Source: Ignavibacteriota bacterium (GTDB lineage Bacteria > Bacteroidota > Ignavibacteria > Tepidaquicellales > Tepidaquicellaceae). Taken from it: 37,082 bases of DNA. Positions 8,103-15,730 of this stretch are shown piece by piece. Made by a program: the position numbers and the translations under genes. The notes under the pieces were generated by a model. It searched no databases. It saw only the letters and a program-made list of their open reading frames with translations, and was not told the origin of the DNA. How positions within the stretch are numbered: position 1 is the first letter of the stretch; each line of letters opens with the position of its first letter. The stretch is taken from the NCBI GenBank assembly GCA_026390755.1, contig JAPLFI010000075.1, positions 1 to 37,082 on the forward strand. The letters are read 5' to 3'.

Positions 8103-8948
8103 ATGAAACATCTACGAATAATAGTTATAATATTTATCTTTGCTCTTACAGCATTGACGCAGAACTTTTTGCAGGCTCAGACGATAAATTTCAGATTCAG
8201 TACATATTTTTACAGCTGGCAAAGGCTTGATTCCTTAGTTTCAATATCAGGTACTGCTCCGACTTATACTACTCATCTCAGGGGTTACCAGAATCTTATG
8301 TTCGACGTTAACTATAAAAAATGGACATTTACAACATTTACACAGGTTGACGAAGATGTAACAAACCGTGCAGGAAAAGGATTCAATTACAGATTGTACA
8401 ATATGATGATAAAGGGGAGTAATCTCTTCGATGCATTAGATTTGAAGCTTGGGAGGCAGTATGTTTCGGCGGGTTCCGGTAAAGGCACTATAGACGGTTT
8501 ATACTTAAAGTTAAAGCTGGGAAAGAACAAGGAATACCAGTTTATCGGTTACGGAGGATATTTATCCCCGCTCAGTTATGAATTTGAAAAATATTTACAG
8601 CTGAAAGAAAACTTTCTCGCAGGCGGGCAATTCCTTTATTACGGTGTAAAGGATCTTACGCTGGGATTAAGTTACGCGAATAAAAACAGAAAGAATCCGG
8701 ATTATTACGCTCTGAGGCCTGACAGTCTGTTCAACACAAGAACAGTACTGATAGAGACCGATTCAAAGGCAGATCAGGTTGCTGGCATTGACGCCAATTA
8801 CAGGTTAATGAAGAAACATAACCTGTACGGAAGAGGATATTTTGATGTCAACAGGAAGAAATTCATTCGGGGTGAATTCAACGGAAACTTTGAGCTTATG
8901 AAAAATCTGAGGTTATCTGCGGGTTACACATACCGCGACCGCAGATAA
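8103..8948 (+). CDS. Outer-membrane beta-barrel, N-terminal part (frameshifted gene)
   Basis: The ATG at 8103 begins a clear signal peptide ending near LQAQT (about 26 residues); an earlier in-frame ATG at 8046 lies inside the repeat and adds a tail before the signal, so I prefer 8103. The rest is a series of amphipathic strands with aromatic girdle residues (e.g. FSTYFYSW, YGRGYFDV), as in a porin-type barrel. The frame ends in TAA at 8946-8948 just after YTYRDRR. The neighbouring frame continues the barrel without a break, so this is the first two thirds of a protein of about 442 residues. Flanked by multiheme genes, it is a candidate porin sheath for an electron conduit, though shorter than MtrB-type barrels. 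Confidence 0.75.
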   Translation: MKHLRIIVIIFIFALTALTQNFLQAQTINFRFSTYFYSWQRLDSLVSISGTAPTYTTHLRGYQNLMFDVNYKKWTFTTFTQVDEDVTNRAGKGFNYRLYNMMIKGSNLFDALDLKLGRQYVSAGSGKGTIDGLYLKLKLGKNKEYQFIGYGGYLSPLSYEFEKYLQLKENFLAGGQFLYYGVKDLTLGLSYANKNRKNPDYYALRPDSLFNTRTVLIETDSKADQVAGIDANYRLMKKHNLYGRGYFDVNRKKFIRGEFNGNFELMKNLRLSAGYTYRDRR

Positions 8949-8959
8949 GTTACAATTCG

Positions 8960-9430
8960 ATGTTCTGGGTTTTCGAGCATAAGAAATATCAGGAAGTAGA
9001 AGGTGGGCTTGATTATATTACTAAATTTCTCGGATCAGATATTAATCTTTCGGGCAGAGTCGCTGATGTGCTTTATGACGGAGATCATTCGCTCAAGATA
9101 CAATTAGGCGCCGGTAATTCTATTTTCGGATTGTCATTTACGAAATACACGGGATATACGGGTGAAGCGGAGGGTATTTATGGTTATATTAACCATGAAC
9201 TCATTAAGACGAAACTTACTTTCTCGGCTAACCTGAACTACACTGGCTACAAACTCGGAAAGTATGATGATTCCAGAGCGACTGCTTTAGGCGGAATTCT
9301 GGGGTTAACATGGAGGCCTGACCCGCGCATATCTATTGACGGACAGGGACAGGTTTTAGTAAATGACGTTTATAAGTACGATACAAGGTTCCTTGTGGGA
9401 TTTAATTACTGGCTATTCTCAAAACTTTAA
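8960..9430 (+). pseudogene. Outer-membrane beta-barrel, C-terminal part (other frame)
   Basis: This frame encodes the rest of the barrel, with amphipathic strands such as LTFSANLNYTGYK and a C-terminal strand ending FLVGFNYWLFSKL, typical of outer-membrane proteins that close with an aromatic residue. The open frame extends upstream of the ATG at 8960 to at least 8942. One extra C in the CC at about 8939-8940 would join the frames as YRDPQISYNSMFWVF, a natural barrel sequence. There is no signal peptide or ribosome site of its own, so it is not an independent gene. Either the gene is truly broken or the assembly lost one base. Confidence 0.75.
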
Positions 9431-9496
9431 GAAGAGTAAGGGAAAAACAGAACTTTTTGGAATGACAAAAAATACAAAAAATATAACAGCGAAACA

Positions 9497-10762
9497 ATGA
9501 GACTAAAAAAGTTTTACATTCTGTTTTTAACCTGCGCTTTGCTTTTCATATCGCTCACTGCGTATATGACAAAGAGCAGGAGCTTAAAAAATATCTTCAC
9601 GCAGTCGCAAAACTTTTTTGTGGAGATTCAAAGCAATAAGGATGTGATAAAATTCAACCATGCACTGCACATAAAAGATGCGGGACTGACGTGTAAAGAC
9701 TGTCACGGAGCGGCGCTGGAATCAGGAAAAGCTACAGATAACCTGAATCCCAAAATGGAAAAATGCGCAAGCTGTCACGACGTAAAAGATCAGAAAGAAT
9801 GTAAACTTTGTCATTACGACGGTGTTTACAAAAGCCTTGGTTCATCCGGCAAAGAGCTGAATTTCTCTCACAAGTTCCACGTCGGAAAGAAGATGGAATG
9901 CACGACCTGCCATACCGGAATAGAAAAAGTGAAATACGCAGGTGAATCAGCGTCGGGTTTCCCGAAAATGGAATCCTGTTACACATGTCACGATTCAAAG
10001 ACGGCTGTGAATAACTGCGAAGCCTGTCATACGAATCTTACAAACCTGAAGCCCGTAAATCACCTGAATTCAAATTTCCTTAACGAGCATAAACTCGTTT
10101 ACGACGCTTCGACTGGGAGACAGAACGATAACTGCATGATGTGTCACTCGTCCTATTTCTGTGAAGCGTGTCATCAGCCGGTCAAATATCAGGGTGAAAA
10201 TACCCCGAAGAATTTTTATGCGCCTTATTACACAAAAGATTTTGCCACAAGGACGGACAGGGAGAACCTTCAGAAGCTGACAACCGTACACTCGTTGAAT
10301 TATCAGTTTACACACGGACTTGACGCAGGTCAAAAGAGCTTCGAATGTAAAAGCTGTCACGACCCGGTCCAGTTTTGCGCATCATGCCATCAAAACAGAG
10401 GAAACCTGCAGACAGGATTCGCACCCGGCAGTCACCTTCAGCCGAAATTTGTCACTTATGGTGTTAATACAGGCGGCGGGCTTCATGCGGAACTTGGCAG
10501 GAAAGATATAGAATCCTGCGAAAGTTGTCACAGCGTACAGGGGGGCGATCCTACCTGTGTTAAATGTCACATAGATAACGACGGAATAAAAGGAACTAAC
10601 CCAAAAACTCACGAAACAGGATTCATGAGAGATGAAAAAGGCAACTGGCACAATACTCAGGGATCTATTTGCTTCACTTGTCATGTTGACGCAAACGCAA
10701 GACCGACCGGAAATCCCGGTATAGGATTCTGCGGTTACTGTCACGGAAAATCAAGTAAATAA
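9497..10762 (+). CDS. 14-heme periplasmic c-type cytochrome
   Basis: This 421-residue protein has an N-terminal signal or anchor segment (about 6-23) and 14 CxxCH motifs, several in close pairs (for example CASCH...CKLCH and CMMCH...CEACH). Class III cytochrome c-like histidines (FNHALH, FSHKFH) precede some motifs and probably serve as distal ligands. Between the barrel gene and the surface lipoprotein gene, it is placed where an MtrA-like decaheme lies in porin-cytochrome clusters. I see no close match to MtrA itself, so equivalence is by position and heme content only. The lipoprotein gene follows by 11 bp. Confidence 0.9.
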   Translation: MRLKKFYILFLTCALLFISLTAYMTKSRSLKNIFTQSQNFFVEIQSNKDVIKFNHALHIKDAGLTCKDCHGAALESGKATDNLNPKMEKCASCHDVKDQKECKLCHYDGVYKSLGSSGKELNFSHKFHVGKKMECTTCHTGIEKVKYAGESASGFPKMESCYTCHDSKTAVNNCEACHTNLTNLKPVNHLNSNFLNEHKLVYDASTGRQNDNCMMCHSSYFCEACHQPVKYQGENTPKNFYAPYYTKDFATRTDRENLQKLTTVHSLNYQFTHGLDAGQKSFECKSCHDPVQFCASCHQNRGNLQTGFAPGSHLQPKFVTYGVNTGGGLHAELGRKDIESCESCHSVQGGDPTCVKCHIDNDGIKGTNPKTHETGFMRDEKGNWHNTQGSICFTCHVDANARPTGNPGIGFCGYCHGKSSK

Positions 10763-10773
10763 TTTAATTTAAT

Positions 10774-11604
10774 ATGAAAAAAATTCTAAGCTATTATTTA
10801 CCGGTCATAACGATTATAATGACATTCGTCTATGGCTGCAGCAAGATAGATAACAATGCCACAGTCGCTCCCGATTTCGGATTTCACGGTACGGGATGGA
10901 TAAACCCGGCGTCTGATAATTTTCACGGCGATGTAATATCTTCCGCGAACTGGGATATGAGCGGGTGTAAATCCTGCCACGGAAATGATTATAATGGCGG
11001 CAGTGCCGGCACATCATGTTACAACTGTCACCCTCAGGGACCTGAGGGGTGCAATACTTGCCACGGCAGCCCGCAATACACCTGGCCGCCTAAAGCCCTG
11101 AGCGGCAATACACTGTCTACACAGACGGGAGTTGGCGCACATGACGTACACATGTCGCCCGACTCATCAAAAAGGATCTCAGCCGGAGTTGCCTGCAGTG
11201 AATGTCATAAACCTGTTACATCATTCTCGGATACAAATCACATTTATAACGACAGTCTGAATATCGCGAGGGTAATCTTCGGAACACTTGCAAAAACCAG
11301 ATGGGGCAGTGGAGTAACGCCTAATCCTGTTTGGAACAGAACAACACAGACATGTTCAACTGCATATTGTCACGGTTATTTCAGGAACGGCAATCTGACT
11401 AACACTCCGACGTTTATAGATCCAAACAGCGGCAGATGCGGAACCTGTCACGGCAATCCATCAACGGGCGATCCAAGACCTGGTGGAAATCATCCTGATG
11501 AGGATGATTGCAATGAATGCCACGCAGCAGTAATTAATTCTTCTGGACAATTCATCAATAAATCACTCCACATAAACGGAAAAATTAATTTTCACGAGGA
11601 ATAA
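10774..11604 (+). CDS. 7-heme lipoprotein cytochrome, CX4CH/CxxCH type
   Basis: This 276-residue protein has a signal peptide ending in VYGC, making C22 the probable lipidated cysteine. Heme motifs are CKSCH, CYNCH, CNTCH, CSECH, CSTAYCH (CX4CH), CGTCH and CNECH, seven in all. The pair CSTAYCHG...CGTCHGNP fits the CxxxxCH/CxxCH repeat family first known from Geobacter outer-membrane cytochromes such as OmcB-like lipoproteins. It is therefore a good candidate for the outer, surface-exposed end of the electron pathway. It is the last gene before a strong terminator. Surface exposure cannot be decided from sequence alone. Confidence 0.88.
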   Translation: MKKILSYYLPVITIIMTFVYGCSKIDNNATVAPDFGFHGTGWINPASDNFHGDVISSANWDMSGCKSCHGNDYNGGSAGTSCYNCHPQGPEGCNTCHGSPQYTWPPKALSGNTLSTQTGVGAHDVHMSPDSSKRISAGVACSECHKPVTSFSDTNHIYNDSLNIARVIFGTLAKTRWGSGVTPNPVWNRTTQTCSTAYCHGYFRNGNLTNTPTFIDPNSGRCGTCHGNPSTGDPRPGGNHPDEDDCNECHAAVINSSGQFINKSLHINGKINFHEE

Positions 11605-11629
11605 TTTACAGTTTTGTTTTAATTAATCC

Positions 11630-11665
11630 GTCCCGTTCGGGCAATACCCGGGCGGGATTTTTTTT
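11630..11665 (+). terminator. Strong rho-independent terminator after the cytochrome genes
   Basis: CCCGTTCGGG (11632-11641), loop CAATA, and CCCGGGCGGG (11647-11656) pair over 10 bp with two G-U wobbles, extended by a T-A pair and followed by eight T (11658-11665). It lies 26 bp after the stop of the 7-heme gene and separates it from the Ccm group. Confidence 0.9.
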
Positions 11666-11828
11666 AACAATAAAAATCCGAACATTGAGATATATAAAGA
11701 ATGTATAATCAACAACTTAATATGAAACCTATAAGTTAATTAATTTGTTATATTTACAGATAAAATAGTTTTTATTTTATGTATATTTATTTTCAAAATT
11801 TAATAATTTAAACACAATAAATATTTTT

Positions 11829-12314
11829 ATGAAAAAGTTATTTATTATCGCATTCGCAGTTATGTTAATTGCCGGATGTTCAAAAATGGAAGAGAAGAAA
11901 AGCGTGCCCGAAACGAATAAAAACACGACACAGATGGAAAATCCGCATACGAAAGGCAATATGCCGGGTGGTGACCAGACTATGAAAGACGGAACGGAAA
12001 ATATGGATGCACAGACTGAATCCGGAAAAGACCCTAAGGCGAAAGAAATATCTGATGCGGCGTGGGAACTGGACAAAAAATCCGGAAATAATCCCGACGA
12101 AGCGAAAAAGAAAGAACTTATATCAAAACACATGGCAGCAGGGAATTATCTGATGTTTGAAGCGAATGTTCCTCCGAAGGAAAAATACAAACCGGCTTTG
12201 AAGCATTTTAACAGAGTTATAAAACTTGATGCATCGAATGTCGAAGCCCTCAGGAATAAAAAGCAAATTGAAGAAATATATACAATGATGGGTAAGCCTA
12301 TACCGACGGACTGA
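11829..12314 (+). CDS. Lipoprotein with a TPR-like C-terminus
   Basis: This 161-residue protein begins with a lipoprotein signal (LIAGC, C17). A polar, probably disordered linker (about 18-75) rich in Lys, Glu and Met follows, and then a helical region (about 85-155) whose pattern ALKHFNRVIKLDASNVEALRN reads like one tetratricopeptide repeat plus a partial one. It ends 20 bp before ccmC on the same strand, suggesting one operon. In System I maturation the CcmH/CcmI component has TPR helices that bind apocytochrome; a related chaperone role here is a guess, as no CcmH thioredoxin-type CxxC motif is present. Confidence 0.7.
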   Translation: MKKLFIIAFAVMLIAGCSKMEEKKSVPETNKNTTQMENPHTKGNMPGGDQTMKDGTENMDAQTESGKDPKAKEISDAAWELDKKSGNNPDEAKKKELISKHMAAGNYLMFEANVPPKEKYKPALKHFNRVIKLDASNVEALRNKKQIEEIYTMMGKPIPTD

Positions 12315-12334
12315 GAATAAAAAATAATTAATAT

Positions 12335-13003
12335 TTGAAGACATATCTTAAAATAATTATCTTTATATCAATAACCATTGTGCTTATCGGCACGACGATT
12401 GTGCCGATACCTTTCATTCCGGGACTCGGCGATAAAGCGAGGATTATATATCTTCACGTGCCGATGTCATGGGTAGCGGTACTGGCTTTTCTGATATCAA
12501 TGATAAATTCAGTAAAGTATCTTAAGAGGAAAGAAATCATATATGACATACGGGCTTTTTCTGCGGCTGAAATCGGGTTTCTTTTTTCGATACTTGCGAC
12601 TGTTACGGGTTCACTCTGGGCGAAATTTAACTGGGGTTCATTCTGGAACTGGGACCCGCGCCAGACATCAATATTCATACTGCTTATGATTTACGGTGCA
12701 TATTTTTCGCTCAGGTCTGCAATTGAGAATCCTGAGCAAAAAGCCAAACTCAGCTCTGTATATTCGATAATAGCATTTGTTACTGTACCGTTTTTTGTAT
12801 TCATTATGCCGCGGCTTGTAGAGTCTCTTCACCCTGAAGACACAATTGTGAACTCACAGGGCAGGATAAACATGAACCCTGTTATGTTTTCGGTATTCAT
12901 GTTCTCACTCGCGAGTTTCACTCTTTATTTCTTCTGGATGCTGAATATAAAGATAAGGATTGAAAAGTTAAAATTAAAATATTCAGAATTAAAAAATAAT
13001 TAG
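12335..13003 (+). CDS. ccmC: Cytochrome c maturation protein CcmC
   Basis: This 222-residue protein with about six membrane segments carries the tryptophan-rich heme-handling motif WGSFWNWDPRQTS (100-112), with flanking histidines H41 (YLHVPMSW) and H166 (SLHPED) at the places of the two axial heme ligands of CcmC. In System I, CcmC loads heme on to CcmE at the periplasmic face. The start is TTG at 12335; the reading frame begins with the expected first membrane helix. The adjacent small ccmD gene and ccmE make the CcmC assignment firmer than CcsA. ccmA and ccmB are not in the window. Confidence 0.93.
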   Translation: MKTYLKIIIFISITIVLIGTTIVPIPFIPGLGDKARIIYLHVPMSWVAVLAFLISMINSVKYLKRKEIIYDIRAFSAAEIGFLFSILATVTGSLWAKFNWGSFWNWDPRQTSIFILLMIYGAYFSLRSAIENPEQKAKLSSVYSIIAFVTVPFFVFIMPRLVESLHPEDTIVNSQGRINMNPVMFSVFMFSLASFTLYFFWMLNIKIRIEKLKLKYSELKNN

Positions 13004-13004
13004 C

Positions 13005-13139
13005 ATGTACGAATTTCTCGAAAAAAACGCTATGTATATTGTTCTGCTGATATCTTTGATTATCTGGGCAGGGCTTTTTTACTTCACGTTTAAAGTTGAC
13101 AGAAATCTTAAAAAATTAGAAGGAGAGGGAAAAGATTGA
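13005..13139 (+). CDS. ccmD: CcmD-like small membrane protein
   Basis: This 44-residue frame starts with ATG at 13005, one base after the ccmC stop, and its stop overlaps the ccmE start by four bases (TTGA). It has one membrane helix (about 11-29) followed by a basic and charged tail, as in CcmD, which releases holo-CcmE from the CcmABC complex. The sequence is too short for a firm family match; size, topology and exact position between ccmC and ccmE support it. Confidence 0.78.
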   Translation: MYEFLEKNAMYIVLLISLIIWAGLFYFTFKVDRNLKKLEGEGKD

Positions 13140-13540
13140 CAAAGAACATTAAATTTATTATTGCGGGTATAGTTATAGTAGTTTTCGCAACCGTAGGTTT
13201 TTTCTCTTTTATGGGCAATAAAATTGAATACACTGATTTCCAGAATGCGCAGAAGAATTTGAAAAAAGTACAGATTAAAGGCGTCGTGCAAAAGGATAAA
13301 GAAATAAAATATGATGCCGGAAGCAATACATTTACATTTTACATGAAGGATGATAAGAACATGGAAATGAAAATTATCCTTGAAGGAGCAAAACCGAATA
13401 ACTTTGACATTGCTGAATCAATCGTGGCGACAGGAAGAGTTAAAGGAGATATATTCTATGCAAAAGATATTCTCACAAAATGTCCCTCAAAATACGAAGG
13501 TACGGGTGATGAAGTTAAGAGCAAGAATAAAAATATGTAG
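13136..13540 (+). CDS. ccmE: Heme chaperone CcmE, CxxxY variant
   Basis: This 134-residue protein has an N-terminal membrane anchor (about 7-25) and an OB-fold type beta domain. The heme-binding site, normally HxxxY, reads KCPSKYEG, with C116 and Y120, so cysteine replaces the heme-binding histidine. This CxxxY form is known from 'System I*' in Desulfovibrio and archaea, where CcmH and CcmG are also absent. The TTG start at 13136 overlaps the ccmD stop and has AGGAGAGGGA just upstream. Cofactor attachment is therefore expected to differ chemically from E. coli CcmE. Confidence 0.93.
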   Translation: MTKNIKFIIAGIVIVVFATVGFFSFMGNKIEYTDFQNAQKNLKKVQIKGVVQKDKEIKYDAGSNTFTFYMKDDKNMEMKIILEGAKPNNFDIAESIVATGRVKGDIFYAKDILTKCPSKYEGTGDEVKSKNKNM

Positions 13541-13551
13541 CATTGACAAGT

Positions 13552-13578
13552 GTTAAGAGTTAAGAGTTAAGAGTTAAG
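13552..13578. repeat. GTTAAGA heptamer array between ccmE and ccmF
   Basis: There are three full units of GTTAAGA and a partial fourth in the 75-bp gap between ccmE and ccmF, followed by TTTAAC. It is one base different from the GTTAAGT unit at 7945-8056 and belongs to the same 7-bp intergenic family. Confidence 0.75.
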
Positions 13579-13615
13579 TTTAACATTTACAACGATTAAA
13601 AATTAAAATTATTTT

Positions 13616-15685
13616 ATGTTAGGTAAAATACTTATATACGCCGCTTTCATAGCGTCAATTGTTTCGATGGTGAGTTTTTTCATGGTCCATCTCGGGAAGG
13701 AAAAATATTTAAATATCGGCAGGATGTTTTATCATATTACATCCATCGGAATAATTACCGCGTCTGTATATCTTTTATACCTGATATTGTCGCACCAGTT
13801 TCAGTTCGCTTATGTATGGGAGCAGAGCAGTACGGATCTTCAGCTGCCGCTTTTGATATCTACCTTTTTTGCCGGTCAGGAAGGCAGTTTCCTGTTGTGG
13901 GCACTGATGACGGCGGTTATGGGAATATTTCTTCTTAATTACGTATCAAAAGGAAACAGACTTGAACCTCAGGTAATGTCAATATTCACGCTTGTACTGA
14001 GTTTTCTCACGTTAATACTGATATTAAAAACTCCTTTCAATTACATCTGGGAAGCATTTCCAAAGGAAGTTGAATTCGGTTTCACTCCGCCCGAAGGACG
14101 CGGTCTGAATCCTCTGCTCCAGAATTTCTGGATGTCAATACATCCGCCGACTTTATTTCTTGGGTTTGCGGCGCTTACGGCTCCCTTCGCATTTGCGATA
14201 AGTGCTCTGATGAAGAACAAGTATGACGATTGGATAAAATATTCTTTGCCATGGACTTTATTCGCGGGAGGGGTTTTAGGGCTTGGCATAATGATGGGCG
14301 GTTACTGGGCTTACGGAGTGTTAGGATGGGGCGGATACTGGGGCTGGGACCCGGTGGAAAACTCATCTCTTATCCCGTGGATTATCAGCGTTGCTGGACT
14401 TCACACGATGCTGGCTCAGAAAAAAATCGGAGGTTACAAAACAACAAATCTTGTTTTGAATATACTTGCATTTCTGCTTGTTTTATATTCTACATTTTTA
14501 ACGCGGAGCGGAATACTGGGCGATTCGTCGGTTCACGCATTTGTTGACCCGGGCACCGAAGTATATCTCGCGCTTGTACTTTTTATTTCTTCATTTGTTA
14601 TAATTTCAATAATTGCCATAGTTTACAGGTTCAGGAGTTTGAAGACCACAAATAAAACAGAGCCGAGCGTATTTCTTTCGAAAGAGTCATTTCTGTTTAT
14701 CGGCACTCTGCTCTTATGCGTTTCTGCGGCGGTAATATTTACGGGGACGAGCTGGCCGCTTATATCAAAAGGTAAAATAGAAATTGATTTTTATAACAGA
14801 ATGAATTTCCCTGTTGCTATTCTTCTTATGCTTACAATGGGGCTGGGACTGTATATGGAATGGAAAAAAACCGACACAAAAAAACTTCTGTTAAACATTA
14901 TTCTTCCGGCGGTTTTATCGGTGATAGCGCTGATAATACTTTTTGTTATCGGCTTAAGAGATCCGCTCTACATGGTTTTCGCATTTACATCATTATTTGC
15001 TTTCTTTGTTAACGCCCGGCTTGCGACGAGAATTGCTAAAAGCGGTAAACTTAACTTCGGCGGAAAGCTTGCCCATATAGGGCTTGCGTTGTTTTTCCTC
15101 GGTGTTATAGGCTCGGGAAGGTACAGCGAAGAAGCAAATATTTCGCTTGAAATGAACAAACCGAAAGAGACCCTGGGATACACGTTTACTTACACCGGTG
15201 TTACGCCGTTCATGGACGCGAACAATAAACGCGATACGATGTATTATTTCAACATAAAAGTTGAAAAAGACAATAAAGAAATGATAATGCGCCCGGTGAT
15301 GTACATCAGCCAGTTTACTAATGGTATTATGAAAAATCCGGATATGAAGCTTGTTAAATTCACGACCGATTTATACTTGTCGCCTGTGAGTCTTGAACAA
15401 CCGTCCGAATTTTCGGCTGATGCTATACAGCCTGAAAACGGAGGCGTCAAAGAGGAAACACTTGTGCTTGCGGCATCTGTTAAACCGTTTATTGATATAG
15501 TTTGGACGGGCGTGGGTATAATGTTCATTGGTTTTGTGCTGGCAATAGTACGGCGCAGGAAGGAACTTGATTTCAGTATACCGGCTGGTATGCCGGAACG
15601 CAAAAAAAAGTTCTCCGGAGCGACGGCTTCCGAAAAAAAAGGAAACGGTAAAACACACACAAACAATAAGAATTTTTCGAAGTAA
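13616..15685 (+). CDS. ccmF: Cytochrome c heme lyase CcmF
   Basis: This 689-residue, many-helix membrane protein carries the signature WGGYWGWDPVENSS (238-251), the WWD domain of the heme lyase family, along with GRGLNPLLQNFWMSIHPP (161-178) and GLHTML (261-266), which supply conserved histidines. CcmF receives heme from CcmE and joins it to CxxCH cysteines in the periplasm. Length agrees with the family. The last 40 residues are lysine-rich and cytoplasmic in character. A terminator lies 20 bp after the stop, closing the Ccm operon. With 62 heme sites encoded just upstream, local placement of maturation genes makes sense. Confidence 0.96.
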   Translation: MLGKILIYAAFIASIVSMVSFFMVHLGKEKYLNIGRMFYHITSIGIITASVYLLYLILSHQFQFAYVWEQSSTDLQLPLLISTFFAGQEGSFLLWALMTAVMGIFLLNYVSKGNRLEPQVMSIFTLVLSFLTLILILKTPFNYIWEAFPKEVEFGFTPPEGRGLNPLLQNFWMSIHPPTLFLGFAALTAPFAFAISALMKNKYDDWIKYSLPWTLFAGGVLGLGIMMGGYWAYGVLGWGGYWGWDPVENSSLIPWIISVAGLHTMLAQKKIGGYKTTNLVLNILAFLLVLYSTFLTRSGILGDSSVHAFVDPGTEVYLALVLFISSFVIISIIAIVYRFRSLKTTNKTEPSVFLSKESFLFIGTLLLCVSAAVIFTGTSWPLISKGKIEIDFYNRMNFPVAILLMLTMGLGLYMEWKKTDTKKLLLNIILPAVLSVIALIILFVIGLRDPLYMVFAFTSLFAFFVNARLATRIAKSGKLNFGGKLAHIGLALFFLGVIGSGRYSEEANISLEMNKPKETLGYTFTYTGVTPFMDANNKRDTMYYFNIKVEKDNKEMIMRPVMYISQFTNGIMKNPDMKLVKFTTDLYLSPVSLEQPSEFSADAIQPENGGVKEETLVLAASVKPFIDIVWTGVGIMFIGFVLAIVRRRKELDFSIPAGMPERKKKFSGATASEKKGNGKTHTNNKNFSK

Positions 15686-15705
15686 ACAACGGCTATAAAT
15701 ATATG

Positions 15706-15730
15706 AGGGGCTTTTTCAGCCCCTTTTTTT
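15706..15730 (+). terminator. Rho-independent terminator after ccmF
   Basis: AGGGGCT (15706-15712), loop TTTTC, AGCCCCT (15718-15724), then a T run to 15730. The T run ends one base before the ATG of the Omp85 gene, so this hairpin fills the whole space where a ribosome-binding site would be expected. Confidence 0.88.
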
